This document shows positions 17,335-25,813 of a DNA stretch of 64,000 bases, piece after piece (position 1 is the first letter of the stretch; every line of letters starts with the position of its first letter). The notes beneath the pieces were generated by a model, which worked only from the letters and a program-made list of their open reading frames with translations, had not been told where the DNA came from and searched no databases. Location of the stretch: contig NZ_BMVE01000015.1 in the NCBI RefSeq assembly GCF_014650555.1, positions 124,001-188,000 on the forward strand. Direction: 5' to 3'. The position numbers were made by a program, and so were the translations under genes. This DNA comes from Streptomyces goshikiensis (GTDB lineage Bacteria; Actinomycetota; Actinomycetes; Streptomycetales; Streptomycetaceae).

Positions 17335-18327
17335 TCATTGACTGCCGCGGATCTCGTCGATGCGCCGCGCCAGGGCCTCCGTCTCCGCGATCAGCCGCGC
17401 ATGCGCCTTCTTCTGCTCCGCATCGCCCTGGTCCCTGAACGCCGCGCTGAAGTGGGGTTGGAGCTGGGTCCACCAGCCGTAGTCCAGCATCGCCCACGCC
17501 TGTGGGCAGAGGGGGGCGCGGGTTTTGGGGAGGTAGCCGCTGTCGACCAGGGATTTCTGGTAGTTCTTCGGGTCGCTGCCCTCCAGGTAGCACAGGAAGT
17601 TGAAGGCTCGTTGCTGGGTGACGGGGTGGTCGCTCGCCAGGCCTTCCAGGGTCGGATGGCCTTCCTTGCGGGCGAGCTCGTCGAAGAGGACCGCGGCGGC
17701 CAGGGAGGGGCCCGGCCCGACCTCGTTGACGGTGTAGAAGGACGCGAAGCCGTCAGCCGCGTCCTCTTCGAGGCCGAGGTTGGCCAGGAGGAGCTGGCGT
17801 TGCAGGGCGTGGCCCATCTCGTGGCCGAAGATGAACTCGGTCGACAGCACGGTGAGATCGTCGGTGTTGTACTCGGACGCGGGGAGGGGGGCAGGCCGTT
17901 CGACGGTCTTCACGACGTCGGCGAGGGCCTTTTCGATGGCCGTCAGGAACGACGGCGGGACGAAAATCGTCCTGCCGTCGGGTTGGGTGACGGCGTCGGT
18001 GACGCCGGGCGGCACGGCGGCGGTGACCTTCACGACCATGTCGTGCGGGAGGGTCAGAGATCTGTTCACCCATTCGGCCGTCCGCTCCAGCACACGGGAC
18101 TTCCGGATCAGCGCCACGGCCTGCCGGTCCTCCGGTTTGACCGTCTGGGCCTCGTAGACGACGGTGACCCTGCCGGAACGCGCCGTCTGGGGGCGAGGTC
18201 CTGCTCCGGGCCCCTGCCCGGCGTCGCGGACGCCGCCGCCGCACCCGGTTACGACGACACCGGCGAGTACCAGCACGCCTGACAGGACGATGCGCGCCCT
18301 CTTCGGGCGACCGGCGGTGTTCGGCAT
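17335..18327 (-). CDS. Lipoprotein metallopeptidase (DUF4344-like)
   Basis: A 330-residue lipoprotein: positively charged start, hydrophobic LSGVLVLAGVVV and lipobox VTGC. The catalytic region is FIFGHEMGHALQRQLLLANL followed by EEDAADGFASFYTV, i.e. H-E-x-x-H plus a downstream E-x-x-A-D zinc ligand, as in DUF4344 putative metallopeptidases. It ends with a charged helix. The ATG at 18327 is chosen because it places the signal at the N-terminus; the frame stays open to 18546 with protein-like sequence, so an upstream gene fragment or a different start is not excluded. Confidence 0.82.
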   Translation of the reverse strand: MPNTAGRPKRARIVLSGVLVLAGVVVTGCGGGVRDAGQGPGAGPRPQTARSGRVTVVYEAQTVKPEDRQAVALIRKSRVLERTAEWVNRSLTLPHDMVVKVTAAVPPGVTDAVTQPDGRTIFVPPSFLTAIEKALADVVKTVERPAPLPASEYNTDDLTVLSTEFIFGHEMGHALQRQLLLANLGLEEDAADGFASFYTVNEVGPGPSLAAAVLFDELARKEGHPTLEGLASDHPVTQQRAFNFLCYLEGSDPKNYQKSLVDSGYLPKTRAPLCPQAWAMLDYGWWTQLQPHFSAAFRDQGDAEQKKAHARLIAETEALARRIDEIRGSQ

Positions 18328-18927
18328 CCTTGGTCGGCTCCCGTCGCGTGTTCCCGCACTGATCCTCCGGCCGTCCGGCGTCGGGCGCACGTCGAGCCGC
18401 CCGTACGGGGGACCGTCCGGCACGGTGCCGACGAACACGAGGACCCGAACATGCGGGCCGGCCGCCCGGACGGCTTCCACATCGTCGGGCGCCAGGGCGG
18501 TGGATTGCTGTCGGAACAGTTGCGGCCGGACCCTCGATCCGATCACGGTCTACAGATGCCGTAGTAGGCGGCGACACACAGGGCGAAGGCCCTGCCGTTA
18601 GCAGAGGGCCGAGTTGGCGGAAGAGGGCGGCGCCCCTCCTAAGCCTCGCTCCGCTTAGCCAACTGGCCTGAACCGCCGGCAACAGCCCCTTTCAGTAACT
18701 TTGGTCCGGAATTTAAGGCCGCCCCCCTCTAGTGCAGCCTGTGAACCAGCTCTACCTCGAAGGAGATCGGGGCGCGGCTACGAGGCGGGTCTAACGGGGC
18801 GCGACGGCTGACGGGGTGCGGGGGCTGGTCGATCTGCCAGTTCTCCTGGCTGGTCGTCGGCGGCAGGTCCCGTCCCCTCTGATTCGGCTACGCTGGTGGA
18901 GCTATCGCACGTGAACGAAGGACGCAT
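18328..18927. other. Intergenic with possible gene fragment
   Basis: This 600-bp gap precedes the DUF6357-like pair. On the minus strand 18330-18546 reads as plausible protein (DVEAVRAAGPHVRVLVFVGT) in frame with the lipoprotein gene, yet upstream of its signal peptide. A short inverted repeat CTAAGC/GCTTAG lies near 18640-18660. GAAGGA before 18928 is the ribosome binding site of the next gene. Confidence 0.4.
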
Positions 18928-19581
18928 ATGGCTCGCCCCTACAGCCCCGGACCGAAACAGTTCGTCTTCGCTGTGGGTGATGGCAACGACCAACAGGTCT
19001 CCGTCGGTGACCCTCAGGAAGCCTATGTAGCGTTCTCCGCGTTCTTCCGTGATCGAGAATCCGACATCTACACCATCAAGGATGAATCGTCGGAGCAGAG
19101 TTTGGTACTCATGCCCGGTCAGGGTGTTATTTCCCGTATCAAAGATGCGGACCAACTCCGGTCGGAACACCTTCGGGTCGACCGGGGCAATCGCTACCTT
19201 CCGAGCGCGATGCTGTTCTTCGAGAACGGATATTCCGGCCTCGACCGCTTCGGCCAGTGGTTCTCCGGCCTCACCGACCTCGACGCATCACCGGAGACTC
19301 GCGGTGCCGCCCGTGCCGCCACGTTCACGACGGAAGCAGAGGCGATCGAAGAAGTCGCCCGGATCTGGGCGACTTCGGGCTGCGTGGACCCGAGCGACCA
19401 GTACTACGTCTTCTTCGACTCGCATGGTGTCGACGATGACCGAGCCGAACGAGCCGAACTGCTCAAGTTGATCGAGTTCCTCGGTATCGAACGAGTCGAC
19501 GCCCCGGTCAATGCCGCCGGGGGCGAAGTCTGGGTGCGCACCGACACACGCCTCGACGTCGAATGTGCACGGTGGTCGTGA
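18928..19581 (+). CDS. Hypothetical protein sharing a domain with the neighbouring DUF6357-like protein
   Basis: A 217-residue soluble protein preceded by GAAGGA at 8 nt. Residues about 10-115 resemble the C-terminal domain of the next gene's product: SDIYTIKDE versus DNEVFTIEDE, and FFENGYSGLDRFGQWFSGL versus FVRGGYAALEQHGPWMSDV. The second half (TTEAEAIEEVARIWATSGC, VDPSDQYYVFFDSHG) is a separate domain with no counterpart there. No signal peptide or membrane segment is seen. Function is unknown. The tandem arrangement with a related gene suggests duplication with domain loss and gain. Confidence 0.75.
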   Translation: MARPYSPGPKQFVFAVGDGNDQQVSVGDPQEAYVAFSAFFRDRESDIYTIKDESSEQSLVLMPGQGVISRIKDADQLRSEHLRVDRGNRYLPSAMLFFENGYSGLDRFGQWFSGLTDLDASPETRGAARAATFTTEAEAIEEVARIWATSGCVDPSDQYYVFFDSHGVDDDRAERAELLKLIEFLGIERVDAPVNAAGGEVWVRTDTRLDVECARWS

Positions 19582-19654
19582 GCAGATGGTGCGGTGTAGG
19601 GCTGCAATATTTCCGTGATGCCGGGCGGTGCCGTTCCGGGGGAAGACTGAGTCC

Positions 19655-20905
19655 ATGAGAGAGATAGTTTTTACTCGCAACAGCGGCTGGATCCCGAACG
19701 TGATCCGCGAGGACGGCGAGCTGAAGCTGATGCTCGGTGCCGGGGCTGACGCCAACCACGAACCTCGCACGTTCACGTTCTCGATCAGCGAAGCCCATCT
19801 TGCGGTGATCCGCGAGGACCTGGCCAGACACCTGCTGCTGTGGAGTGCGGTCCTTCCTTTGTGCGACGACGCCGGAACCCGGGGCCGGCTCGACGAGAAT
19901 GCTGCCGTCGCGCTCCTGGACCCGATCCTCCTTGCCACGCCCGCCGACGCCGACGCACTCTTCCAGCGCATCCGATGGGACAGGAGTCGGCTCGTCTCCC
20001 ACGGGGCCGACATCGGTCTCCTTGAGCGCGGTCAGGTATGCGCGGCGATGCGCGCGGCGACAGAGACCTCAAACGGGAAACGCGCTCAGGAATACCACGC
20101 GGGCCGCCGTCGCGCCGAGCGTGGAGCAGTACTCGGTCCACTCGACGCCGCGATTCTGAGGTACACGGGCCAGTACCTGCACGGCGCGACGGTTCCGAGG
20201 CGGACGCCCGACGCAGTCGCCCCCGAGCTGCTGCCCGAGGTCATGCGGGTGATCGCCACTGCGGAGCAGGCGTGCGCTGGGATGCGGATCGGCCGCGATC
20301 CGCGGCGGGGAAACCGCGCCACGGACAGGCGCGACTGGGATCGGATGGCGACGACGGTCGAAGCGGCCGTGCGCCGTTCACACCCTGAGCGCGTCGATGA
20401 GGCGGTGCGTACCGTGAGCTTCCTGATGTGCTCGGAGGCCGCGGACCGCTCCAGGCGCACACCCATGGAGGCTGCCGGCCACCGCGCCGACTTCGGCGGG
20501 AGTGCGAGGAAGACGGCCCTGTCGTTCACCGACGACAAAGGCGTCGAGAAGAAGTGGCTACGGGACAGTCCCCGCACCGCCGCCGCGGAGTTCTGGGAGT
20601 TCGTCGGCGATCGCTCTGCCGCGGACAACGAAGTGTTCACCATTGAGGACGAGGAGAGGGGCGAAGGGATCCAGCTCCACTTCTACGCGGACTCCATCGC
20701 CCGGATCATGACGCTGCGCGAGGGGGAAGGCGGGTCTGATCCGGAGTACCGGGTCGAGTACAGCCTGGTCGACGGGATCGGCGGGTACCGGAACCTGGTG
20801 AGCGCCTTCGTCCGCGGCGGCTACGCCGCACTCGAACAGCACGGCCCCTGGATGTCGGATGTCGCCGAGTTCGAGCGCGCGCGTCGGCGGCGCGAGGCCC
20901 GGTAG
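19655..20905 (+). CDS. DUF6357-like protein
   Basis: A 416-residue protein starting MREIVFTRNSGWIPNVIRED, with GGGGGAAG 10 nt upstream. The N-terminal segment GELKLMLGAGADANHEPRTF and SISEAHLAVIREDLARHLLL match what I remember of the actinomycete DUF6357 family. A central helical region follows, and residues about 285-405 form the domain shared with the upstream gene. No catalytic motif is recognised and no export signal is seen. It probably shares a transcript with the preceding gene (73-nt gap). Confidence 0.72.
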   Translation: MREIVFTRNSGWIPNVIREDGELKLMLGAGADANHEPRTFTFSISEAHLAVIREDLARHLLLWSAVLPLCDDAGTRGRLDENAAVALLDPILLATPADADALFQRIRWDRSRLVSHGADIGLLERGQVCAAMRAATETSNGKRAQEYHAGRRRAERGAVLGPLDAAILRYTGQYLHGATVPRRTPDAVAPELLPEVMRVIATAEQACAGMRIGRDPRRGNRATDRRDWDRMATTVEAAVRRSHPERVDEAVRTVSFLMCSEAADRSRRTPMEAAGHRADFGGSARKTALSFTDDKGVEKKWLRDSPRTAAAEFWEFVGDRSAADNEVFTIEDEERGEGIQLHFYADSIARIMTLREGEGGSDPEYRVEYSLVDGIGGYRNLVSAFVRGGYAALEQHGPWMSDVAEFERARRRREAR

Positions 20906-20947
20906 TCCCAGCGGGAGCCTGCGCACTGAGCGTTGCCCAACGGCCGC

Positions 20948-21501
20948 ATGACCTCCACAGCCCTCGTCCTTACTCCGCGGGGCTGGTGGCGTGTCAGGGC
21001 CACGGCCCCGGCCGCCGCTGGTGTCACGGCCTTCGCTGTGCTGGCCGCCGCACCTGTGTCCGCCGGCGCTGCGGGTGCCGCCGCAGAGCGGCTGACGGTC
21101 GTCCGGCTGCCGACGGGCAGCAGTTCCCCGTGGCCAGCACCAACCTGCTCGGCGCGAAGATCCTCTTCGAATTCGAGAACTACGCCACCAATGTGGTGTG
21201 CACGGCGACCTCCTGTACCGGCACGACGCCCGCAGGCAAGTACGCCTGCCAGCCACAGCCGATGATCGCGGTGAACGACACGGGCAACTCCTGGGAGGAG
21301 AACGTCACCTACACCCACTACCGCATCCCGCAGGCAACCGGCATCAGCCCGGTGTCGGGAACGGCCGCCGGCGGCAGTCAGGTCACCATCACCGGCAGGG
21401 ACCTGACCGGCGCGACCTCGATCACCTTCGGCCCCAAGGCCACCGGCGAGAAGGCCAGCACCTCCACGGCCCGTGCGAAGGGCCGCGGGGAAAGGAACTG
21501 A
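20948..21501 (+). pseudogene. Frameshifted secreted IPT/TIG-domain protein remnant
   Basis: From ATG 20948 one frame encodes a signal peptide (TAFAVLAAAPVSAGAAG) and continues to VVRLPTGSS near 21,125. The coherent protein then continues in another frame, with VASTNLLGAKILFEFENYAT, an extracellular Cys pair, and an IPT/TIG-like segment ISPVSGTAAGGSQVTITG ending RAKGRGERN at 21501. One frameshift near 21,120 therefore breaks a short cell-surface protein. The C-terminus also looks truncated, because an IPT domain normally continues further. A strong terminator follows within 4 nt of the stop. Confidence 0.6.
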
Positions 21502-21504
21502 CAG

Positions 21505-21542
21505 AAAGCGCCTTCTCCGCTTCCCGGTGGAGAAGGCGCTTT
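21505..21542 (+). terminator. Perfect 14-bp stem-loop terminator
   Basis: AAAGCGCCTTCTCC at 21505-21518 is fully complementary to 21529-21542, with a 10-nt loop and an A/T-ended stem. It directly follows the stop of the broken IPT/TIG gene. This is the clearest intrinsic terminator in the window. Confidence 0.85.
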
Positions 21543-21633
21543 CGCGTTTCAGGGGTCGTCTACCCCATGACACGTACGATTTCGCGAGAAACCGCGCGAG
21601 AATCAGGCGTGGAATTCTCGGACGACCCGGCCA

Positions 21634-22140
21634 TTAGGCCCTGTCGAGATAGAACTTCTCGTGCTCGCCACCGTTGGCGTTCACCTGGCAGTTCACCGTT
21701 CCGCCGGGGCCGGTGGCGGTGGTCACCCCACTGCCGGTCACCATGCGCAGGTAAATACCCGGGAAGGCCGCCGACTCGAAGGAGAACGAACCATCCGCCT
21801 GGGCGCGAAGGCGGTATTTTTCGTAGGGGTGGGCGCCGTATTGACAGTTGGCCTGCCCTCCGCCAGCCATGGTGGCAGGGACTTCGGTGCCGTCCATGCG
21901 CAGGAACACGTTCGGGAAGGCCGCCGACTCGAAGGCGTACGACCCATCTGCCTGCGCCCAGACCTTGAATCCCGTCCAGGGACCGGTACCGTACTGGCAG
22001 TTGACCGTCCCGCCGCCGGAGCCGGTGAAGGAGGTCACGCCGGTCCCGTCCATGCGCAGGTAGATATTCGGGAAGAACGTCGACTGGATTGTGATGGGCG
22101 TGTTCCCCAGCTTTCCGAGATCAGCTGCCGATAAAGGCAT
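21634..22140 (-). CDS. Triple-repeat beta-trefoil (fascin-like) protein
   Basis: A 168-residue protein made of three tandem ~50-residue units. Each has an aromatic-Pro-Asn/Gly-aliphatic-tyrosine or -phenylalanine-L-R-M core (FFPNIYLRMDG, AFPNVFLRMDG, AFPGIYLRMVTG), then a Gly-rich stretch ending VNCQ or ANCQ, then a strand closing with QADGS. Three such units form a beta-trefoil, as in fascin or ricin-B-like domains. No signal peptide is present, so a cytosolic location or non-classical export is likely. One Cys per repeat is conserved. GGAGAGG lies about 7 nt before the ATG. Carbohydrate or protein binding is plausible; function unknown. Confidence 0.8.
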   Translation of the reverse strand: MPLSAADLGKLGNTPITIQSTFFPNIYLRMDGTGVTSFTGSGGGTVNCQYGTGPWTGFKVWAQADGSYAFESAAFPNVFLRMDGTEVPATMAGGGQANCQYGAHPYEKYRLRAQADGSFSFESAAFPGIYLRMVTGSGVTTATGPGGTVNCQVNANGGEHEKFYLDRA

Positions 22141-22825
22141 GATCGCCTCTCCTTCGGTTTGAGTGTCTCTTGGGTGAGTCGAATTCAGCATCGATGGCGG
22201 CAGTCTTTGCGGCGCTGGATGCCGAGATGGAGGATTGCATCGGGATGAGTCGAGGCCTCATCGGGACCATGGGTAGCTTCCCGCAGAAAGGAAGCCTGCC
22301 GAATTCTAGGCAAGGCAGACTGCGGCCGCCATTCATGTCACCCCGCCCCATTTTCTGCTCTCGCAGGCCCCGAACTCACTGTATTCGCGTGAACACGGCC
22401 TGTCCACCCTTGTGTCTTCGGTGAGCCTTTCCAGCCTGTCTGTGAGGTTGGGCAGTTGTCCTGCCGGACGAGAAAAGCCCCGTTGGAAACGTTTCGCCTG
22501 CAAGAATCCGTTCCATCAGGGGCTGGTAAAACGATTCGTCGCTTTCGGTGGCCACGTTGGCTCATCAAGAATCCTGGCGCCTCGGCTGCCCCACCAGGCT
22601 TACCGTCTCAGGCTGCCGTGACGGTCCGCTTGGTGGGCGCGCCCAGTAGCGATAGCCGGGCATCCTGGGATGAGACAGGCGCGAACATCTCCTCGCCTCA
22701 TCCGTCACCCCGCAGCTCTCCTGCAACCTCCAAGGGTGGTGGTCTAACCCACCCGATTCAGTTGACCTGGGCGCGCCTGCTGGCTGATCTCGCCGACGTC
22801 ACCGGACCGACCAGTGTGTCGCGAA
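22141..22825. other. Intergenic, no gene recognised
   Basis: This 685-bp gap lies between the trefoil protein start and the hydrolase stop. Its base composition is less GC-rich than its neighbours, and the open frames are short and lack protein character. It may be decayed sequence. Confidence 0.4.
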
Positions 22826-23770
22826 CTACTCGACACGCTGGTGATCGATGAACGCGGTCAACGCGTCCACAGTTGCGTCGGGCTGCTCGTCGGGAATGAA
22901 GTGTCCGGCTTGCGGGATGACGACGCCGGTCACGTTCTCTGCCCACGGACTGACCGAGGCGGCCATGTCTGGGATCGAGCCATGGGAGCTGGAGATTCCC
23001 AGGACCGGGATGGTCAAGTGCCCCCGTTCGAGAGCCTCATGATTCCTACGCGCTGATTCCGCGGCGTCGCGGTAGTAGGCGAGAGACGCTGAAAGCCCTC
23101 CCTCGGCCGCGATGGCAGCGGCGTAGTGGTCGACCTCGGCGCCGTCGAAGGTGTTCGGGGAGAGGGCTTTGACCTTCAAGAACCACTCGACGTAGTCACG
23201 CTCGCGGCCGATGAGCAGTGTCTCGGGCAGTTCGGGCACCAAGTGGAAGGCGAAGTGCCAGGTCTTCCAGGCCCGGTCGGGGTCCGTCGGGATGGAGCCC
23301 GGGAGGGTGATTCCGGGAATGCCGGCGTCAAGCAGGGCGACACCATGCAGGCGCTCTTCGTACTTCAGGGCCAGCGAGAAGGCAACCCAGGCCCCGATGT
23401 CGTGGGCGACGAGCCAGTACTTCGGCACATTGAGCGCGGTCAGCGCGGCCTGGACACGCGAAGCGACCGTGTGCGTGTCGTAGCCCCCTTGAGGGCGGTC
23501 GGAGTGGCCCTGCCCCGGCAGGTCGATCGCGATCACGCGGAATCGCTCGGAAAGACCTGGCATCACCTTTCGCCAGGCCCACCAGGTCTGCGGGAATCCG
23601 GCGAGCAGGACGACGGTGGGACCGGCCGGCCGGCCGCCCTCCACGGCGTGAAGTCGGATTCCTTCCGCGTCGACCCAGCGGTGAGTGAAACCCGCAAGGT
23701 CGTACAGCGGCAACCCGGGGACCGGGTTCTGGTCGCAGGAGCGGTTCGGGGCCATGGCGTCGTCGGTCAT
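22826..23770 (-). CDS. Alpha/beta hydrolase, epoxide hydrolase / haloacetate dehalogenase type
   Basis: A 314-residue alpha/beta hydrolase. The oxyanion-hole loop is LLAGFPQTWWAW, the nucleophile Asp is in LVAHDIGAWVAFSLAL, and the catalytic His is in IPQAGHFIPDEQP. An Asp nucleophile with this loop is the pattern of epoxide hydrolases and haloacid/fluoroacetate dehalogenases rather than serine esterases. The cap carries ERDYVEWFLKVKAL. It is divergent from a TetR gene with a perfect palindrome between them, so it is probably the regulated target. Substrate unknown. Confidence 0.88.
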   Translation of the reverse strand: MTDDAMAPNRSCDQNPVPGLPLYDLAGFTHRWVDAEGIRLHAVEGGRPAGPTVVLLAGFPQTWWAWRKVMPGLSERFRVIAIDLPGQGHSDRPQGGYDTHTVASRVQAALTALNVPKYWLVAHDIGAWVAFSLALKYEERLHGVALLDAGIPGITLPGSIPTDPDRAWKTWHFAFHLVPELPETLLIGRERDYVEWFLKVKALSPNTFDGAEVDHYAAAIAAEGGLSASLAYYRDAAESARRNHEALERGHLTIPVLGISSSHGSIPDMAASVSPWAENVTGVVIPQAGHFIPDEQPDATVDALTAFIDHQRVE

Positions 23771-23786
23771 GTTTGAAGCCTACTGC

Positions 23787-23810
23787 ATCTTGAACTGGTC
23801 AGTTCAAGAT
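23787..23810. promoter_or_regulatory. Perfect 24-bp palindromic operator in the hydrolase/TetR gap
   Basis: Half-site ATCTTGAACTG at 23787-23797 is exactly mirrored at 23800-23810 around a central GT. It sits 17 bp upstream of the hydrolase start and about 50 bp upstream of the TetR start, where it would block both promoters. It is best read as the autoregulatory site of the adjacent TetR protein. Confidence 0.8.
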
Positions 23811-23859
23811 AAGATGGGCAGGGCCACAACGGCTGGTACAAGAACGAGGTGCATGCGTG

Positions 23860-24450
23860 ATGGCCGGGAAGAAGCAGTTCGACGTGGGCATCGCGCTCGA
23901 CGCGGCGATGATCCAGTTCTGGCGGGCCGGATACGCCGACACCTCTCTCGACGACCTCTCCAGGACGACCGGATTGAACCGCAGTTCCATCTACTCCTCG
24001 TTCGGCGACAAAGACTCGCTCTACCTGCGCTGCCTGGACCGCTACGCCGCGCGGTACGGAAACAGGTACGACCAGGCGCTCTCATGTGCCTCCGAGGAAC
24101 CGCTCCAGGCGGTACGGGCGTTCTTCGAGGTCACCCTGCAGCGCATCGCCGACCCTGACGTACCTGAGGGATGCCTGATCGCCCAGACCGCGATGGCGGC
24201 GCCGACGCTCAGCCCCACCATCGCCGCGCGCGCGATCGAAGCGCTGGACCTCCAGCGTGCGCGGCTGCGGAACGCCTTGACCGCCGCGCAGTTGGCTGAA
24301 GGTGATGCCGACGACTTCGCCGTTCACATGACGGCGGTCAATCAGTCGCTGGCCGTGATGAGCAAGACCGGGGCGAGCCAGAAGCAGCTCCGCACCGTCA
24401 TCGACATCAGCATGAGTGCGCTTTCGCACGCCTTGCGTGCCCGGAGCTAA
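23860..24450 (+). CDS. TetR/AcrR-family regulator
   Basis: A 196-residue repressor. The N-terminal helix-turn-helix is seen in ALDAAMIQFWRAGYADTSLD and LSRTTGLNRSSIYSSFGDKD. A ligand-binding helical domain of the AcrR/TetR_C type follows (VPEGCLIAQTAMAAPTLSP). GAGG lies 10 nt before ATG 23860; a GTG three bases earlier is equally possible. It diverges from the epoxide-hydrolase-like gene and the shared gap holds a perfect palindrome, so local repression relieved by a small molecule is likely. Confidence 0.9.
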   Translation: MAGKKQFDVGIALDAAMIQFWRAGYADTSLDDLSRTTGLNRSSIYSSFGDKDSLYLRCLDRYAARYGNRYDQALSCASEEPLQAVRAFFEVTLQRIADPDVPEGCLIAQTAMAAPTLSPTIAARAIEALDLQRARLRNALTAAQLAEGDADDFAVHMTAVNQSLAVMSKTGASQKQLRTVIDISMSALSHALRARS

Positions 24451-24551
24451 CCTCGCCGTTTCGCCTGGGTGCGGTGGCTGCTGGGGCGCAGTGTGAAAGT
24501 GCCTTCCTCGACCGGGACGATGAACACCGCTTTCACCTGCACCTGTAGACC

Positions 24552-24905
24552 CTGCGTCGGCAGCTGACCGGCCGGGCCGTCGACGCGGGCATTCCGGCGA
24601 TCGTGGTCCGCGGCCGCAGCTCCCAGTCGTACGCAGGCGCCGTCCACCACCGCGTCCCCGCCGGCCCGCGCGGCGGCGTTCCTCTCGTGGTCGGCGACTT
24701 CGATTACTCGGGTGAGGACATCGGGCGGGTCCAGCTTCGTCCCGGGGCGACGGTCCTCATGGCTGGCAGGTGGAAGAGGCTCATCTCCGAGGTCAAGGTC
24801 GGCGACAAGGTTCTCGCCACCGACCCGAAGTCCGGACAGACCTCGGTCCAGACATCCTCCGCCATGATCACCGGCACTGGAGCGAAGGACCTCGTCCAGC
24901 TGACG
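24552..24905 (+). pseudogene. Chimeric remnant: Toprim-like fragment joined to a HINT-domain fragment
   Basis: In one frame the first half reads TGRAVDAGIPAIVVRGRSSQ and LVVGDFDYSGEDIGR, resembling a Toprim-type metal-binding segment with G-D-x-D-x-S-G-E-D. It then runs into VLMAGRWKRLISEVKVGDKV and LATDPKSGQTSVQT, the start of a HINT (intein-like autoprocessing) domain common in polymorphic toxins. Neither half is complete and the join has no natural linker. The sequence on both sides (24451-25104) shows no intact gene. It looks like rearranged debris from two different genes. Confidence 0.5.
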
Positions 24906-25104
24906 CTCGCTCGCCCCCGCCGGGGCGGTACGGCTGTCGGTTCCGCGGAGTGCGCCCAGGCGATCTGCCGGGCGCCGGCCCGCTGGAGCCCTCGTTGCCC
25001 GCGGCCGCCCGCCCCCGCTCTTGTGGCGGTGGCCCTGCTCCCGTCGGGGCTGACGCCCGCGTCCCCGCCGCCCTGGCCATGGCGGCGGTTCCGGAGCGCG
25101 TTCC

Positions 25105-25710
25105 TCAGGCCGAGGCCGTGGCCGAGGGCGGCTCGCCCGCGCTGCCGAGGAGTCTGTCCACGAGGAGTTGCGGGTAGCCGGTGTCCGGCAGGCCGATGCC
25201 GAAGATCGTCCGGATGTAGAAGGGCGCGACCAGCTGGTCGAGGATCTGCTCCAGTGGTGGCGGGTCCTCGCCCCGGGCGGTGGCCCGCTCGCGGATCTGC
25301 TCGATGGAGCGCATGCGGCGCTGGAATTGCCGGGCGCGCTCGGCCGGTGGCTGGGCGCTGCTCGGGATGGACAGGACGACGGCGCGTACGAGGGCGCGCC
25401 CCTCGGGCGTGCGCAGGCTCGCGACGCTGGCTTCGGCCCAGGCGGTGAGGTCACCGCGCAGGCTGCCGGTGTCGTTCAGGGGCGAGTCCCGCTCAAGGCG
25501 GGTGGTGACCGTGTCGGCCAGCAGGGTGTCCAGGGTGCCCCAGCGCCGGTAGACGCTGGTGTGGTTGACGCCGGCGCGTTGCGCGATCGCGGGGATGTTC
25601 AGGTCCTCGCCATCCGGCTCCGAGAGAAGGTCGACGACTGCTTGGTGGACGGCCGCGCGGACCTGTTCAGGGCTCCTGCGGATGCGCGGGGCGGGCTGTT
25701 TCTGAGTCAC
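25105..25710 (-). CDS. TetR/AcrR-family regulator
   Basis: A 201-residue regulator with HTH region VHQAVVDLLSEPDGEDLNIP and AIAQRAGVNHTSVYRRWGTL, followed by a TetR_C_16-like helical domain (APFYIRTIFGIGLPD). It diverges from the alpha/beta hydrolase gene at 25814. Two inverted repeats based on AAGCA/TGCTT lie in the gap, one perfect. Probable local repressor of the hydrolase gene. Confidence 0.9.
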   Translation of the reverse strand: MTQKQPAPRIRRSPEQVRAAVHQAVVDLLSEPDGEDLNIPAIAQRAGVNHTSVYRRWGTLDTLLADTVTTRLERDSPLNDTGSLRGDLTAWAEASVASLRTPEGRALVRAVVLSIPSSAQPPAERARQFQRRMRSIEQIRERATARGEDPPPLEQILDQLVAPFYIRTIFGIGLPDTGYPQLLVDRLLGSAGEPPSATASA

Positions 25711-25721
25711 GCCTCCATCAT

Positions 25722-25739
25722 AAGCACGGATATTTGCTT
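25722..25739. promoter_or_regulatory. Weaker inverted repeat near the TetR start
   Basis: AAGCA and TGCTT are separated by 8 bp. The half-sites match the inner part of the stronger palindrome 50 bp away, so this may be a second, lower-affinity site controlling the regulator's own promoter. Confidence 0.4.
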
Positions 25740-25769
25740 CCGAGCGAATGAAGGTCTACAGTCGACCCA

Positions 25770-25791
25770 GCAAGCACAAATGTGTGCTTGC
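25770..25791. promoter_or_regulatory. Perfect 9-4-9 palindromic operator before the hydrolase gene
   Basis: GCAAGCACA at 25770-25778 mirrors TGTGCTTGC at 25783-25791 around AATG. It lies 23 bp upstream of the hydrolase ATG, in the position of the promoter or leader. Likely TetR binding site. Confidence 0.75.
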
Positions 25792-25813
25792 AGCGCCGCA
25801 GAAGGAGATCGCT

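Noticed and set aside
18330..18546. N-terminal extension of the DUF4344-like lipoprotein
   Set aside because: It would place a clear lipoprotein signal in the middle of the protein; noted as a possible gene fragment instead.
22456..22851. 131-codon plus-strand frame in the gap before the hydrolase
   Set aside because: No ribosome binding site or recognisable domain, and it runs into the 3' end of the hydrolase gene.
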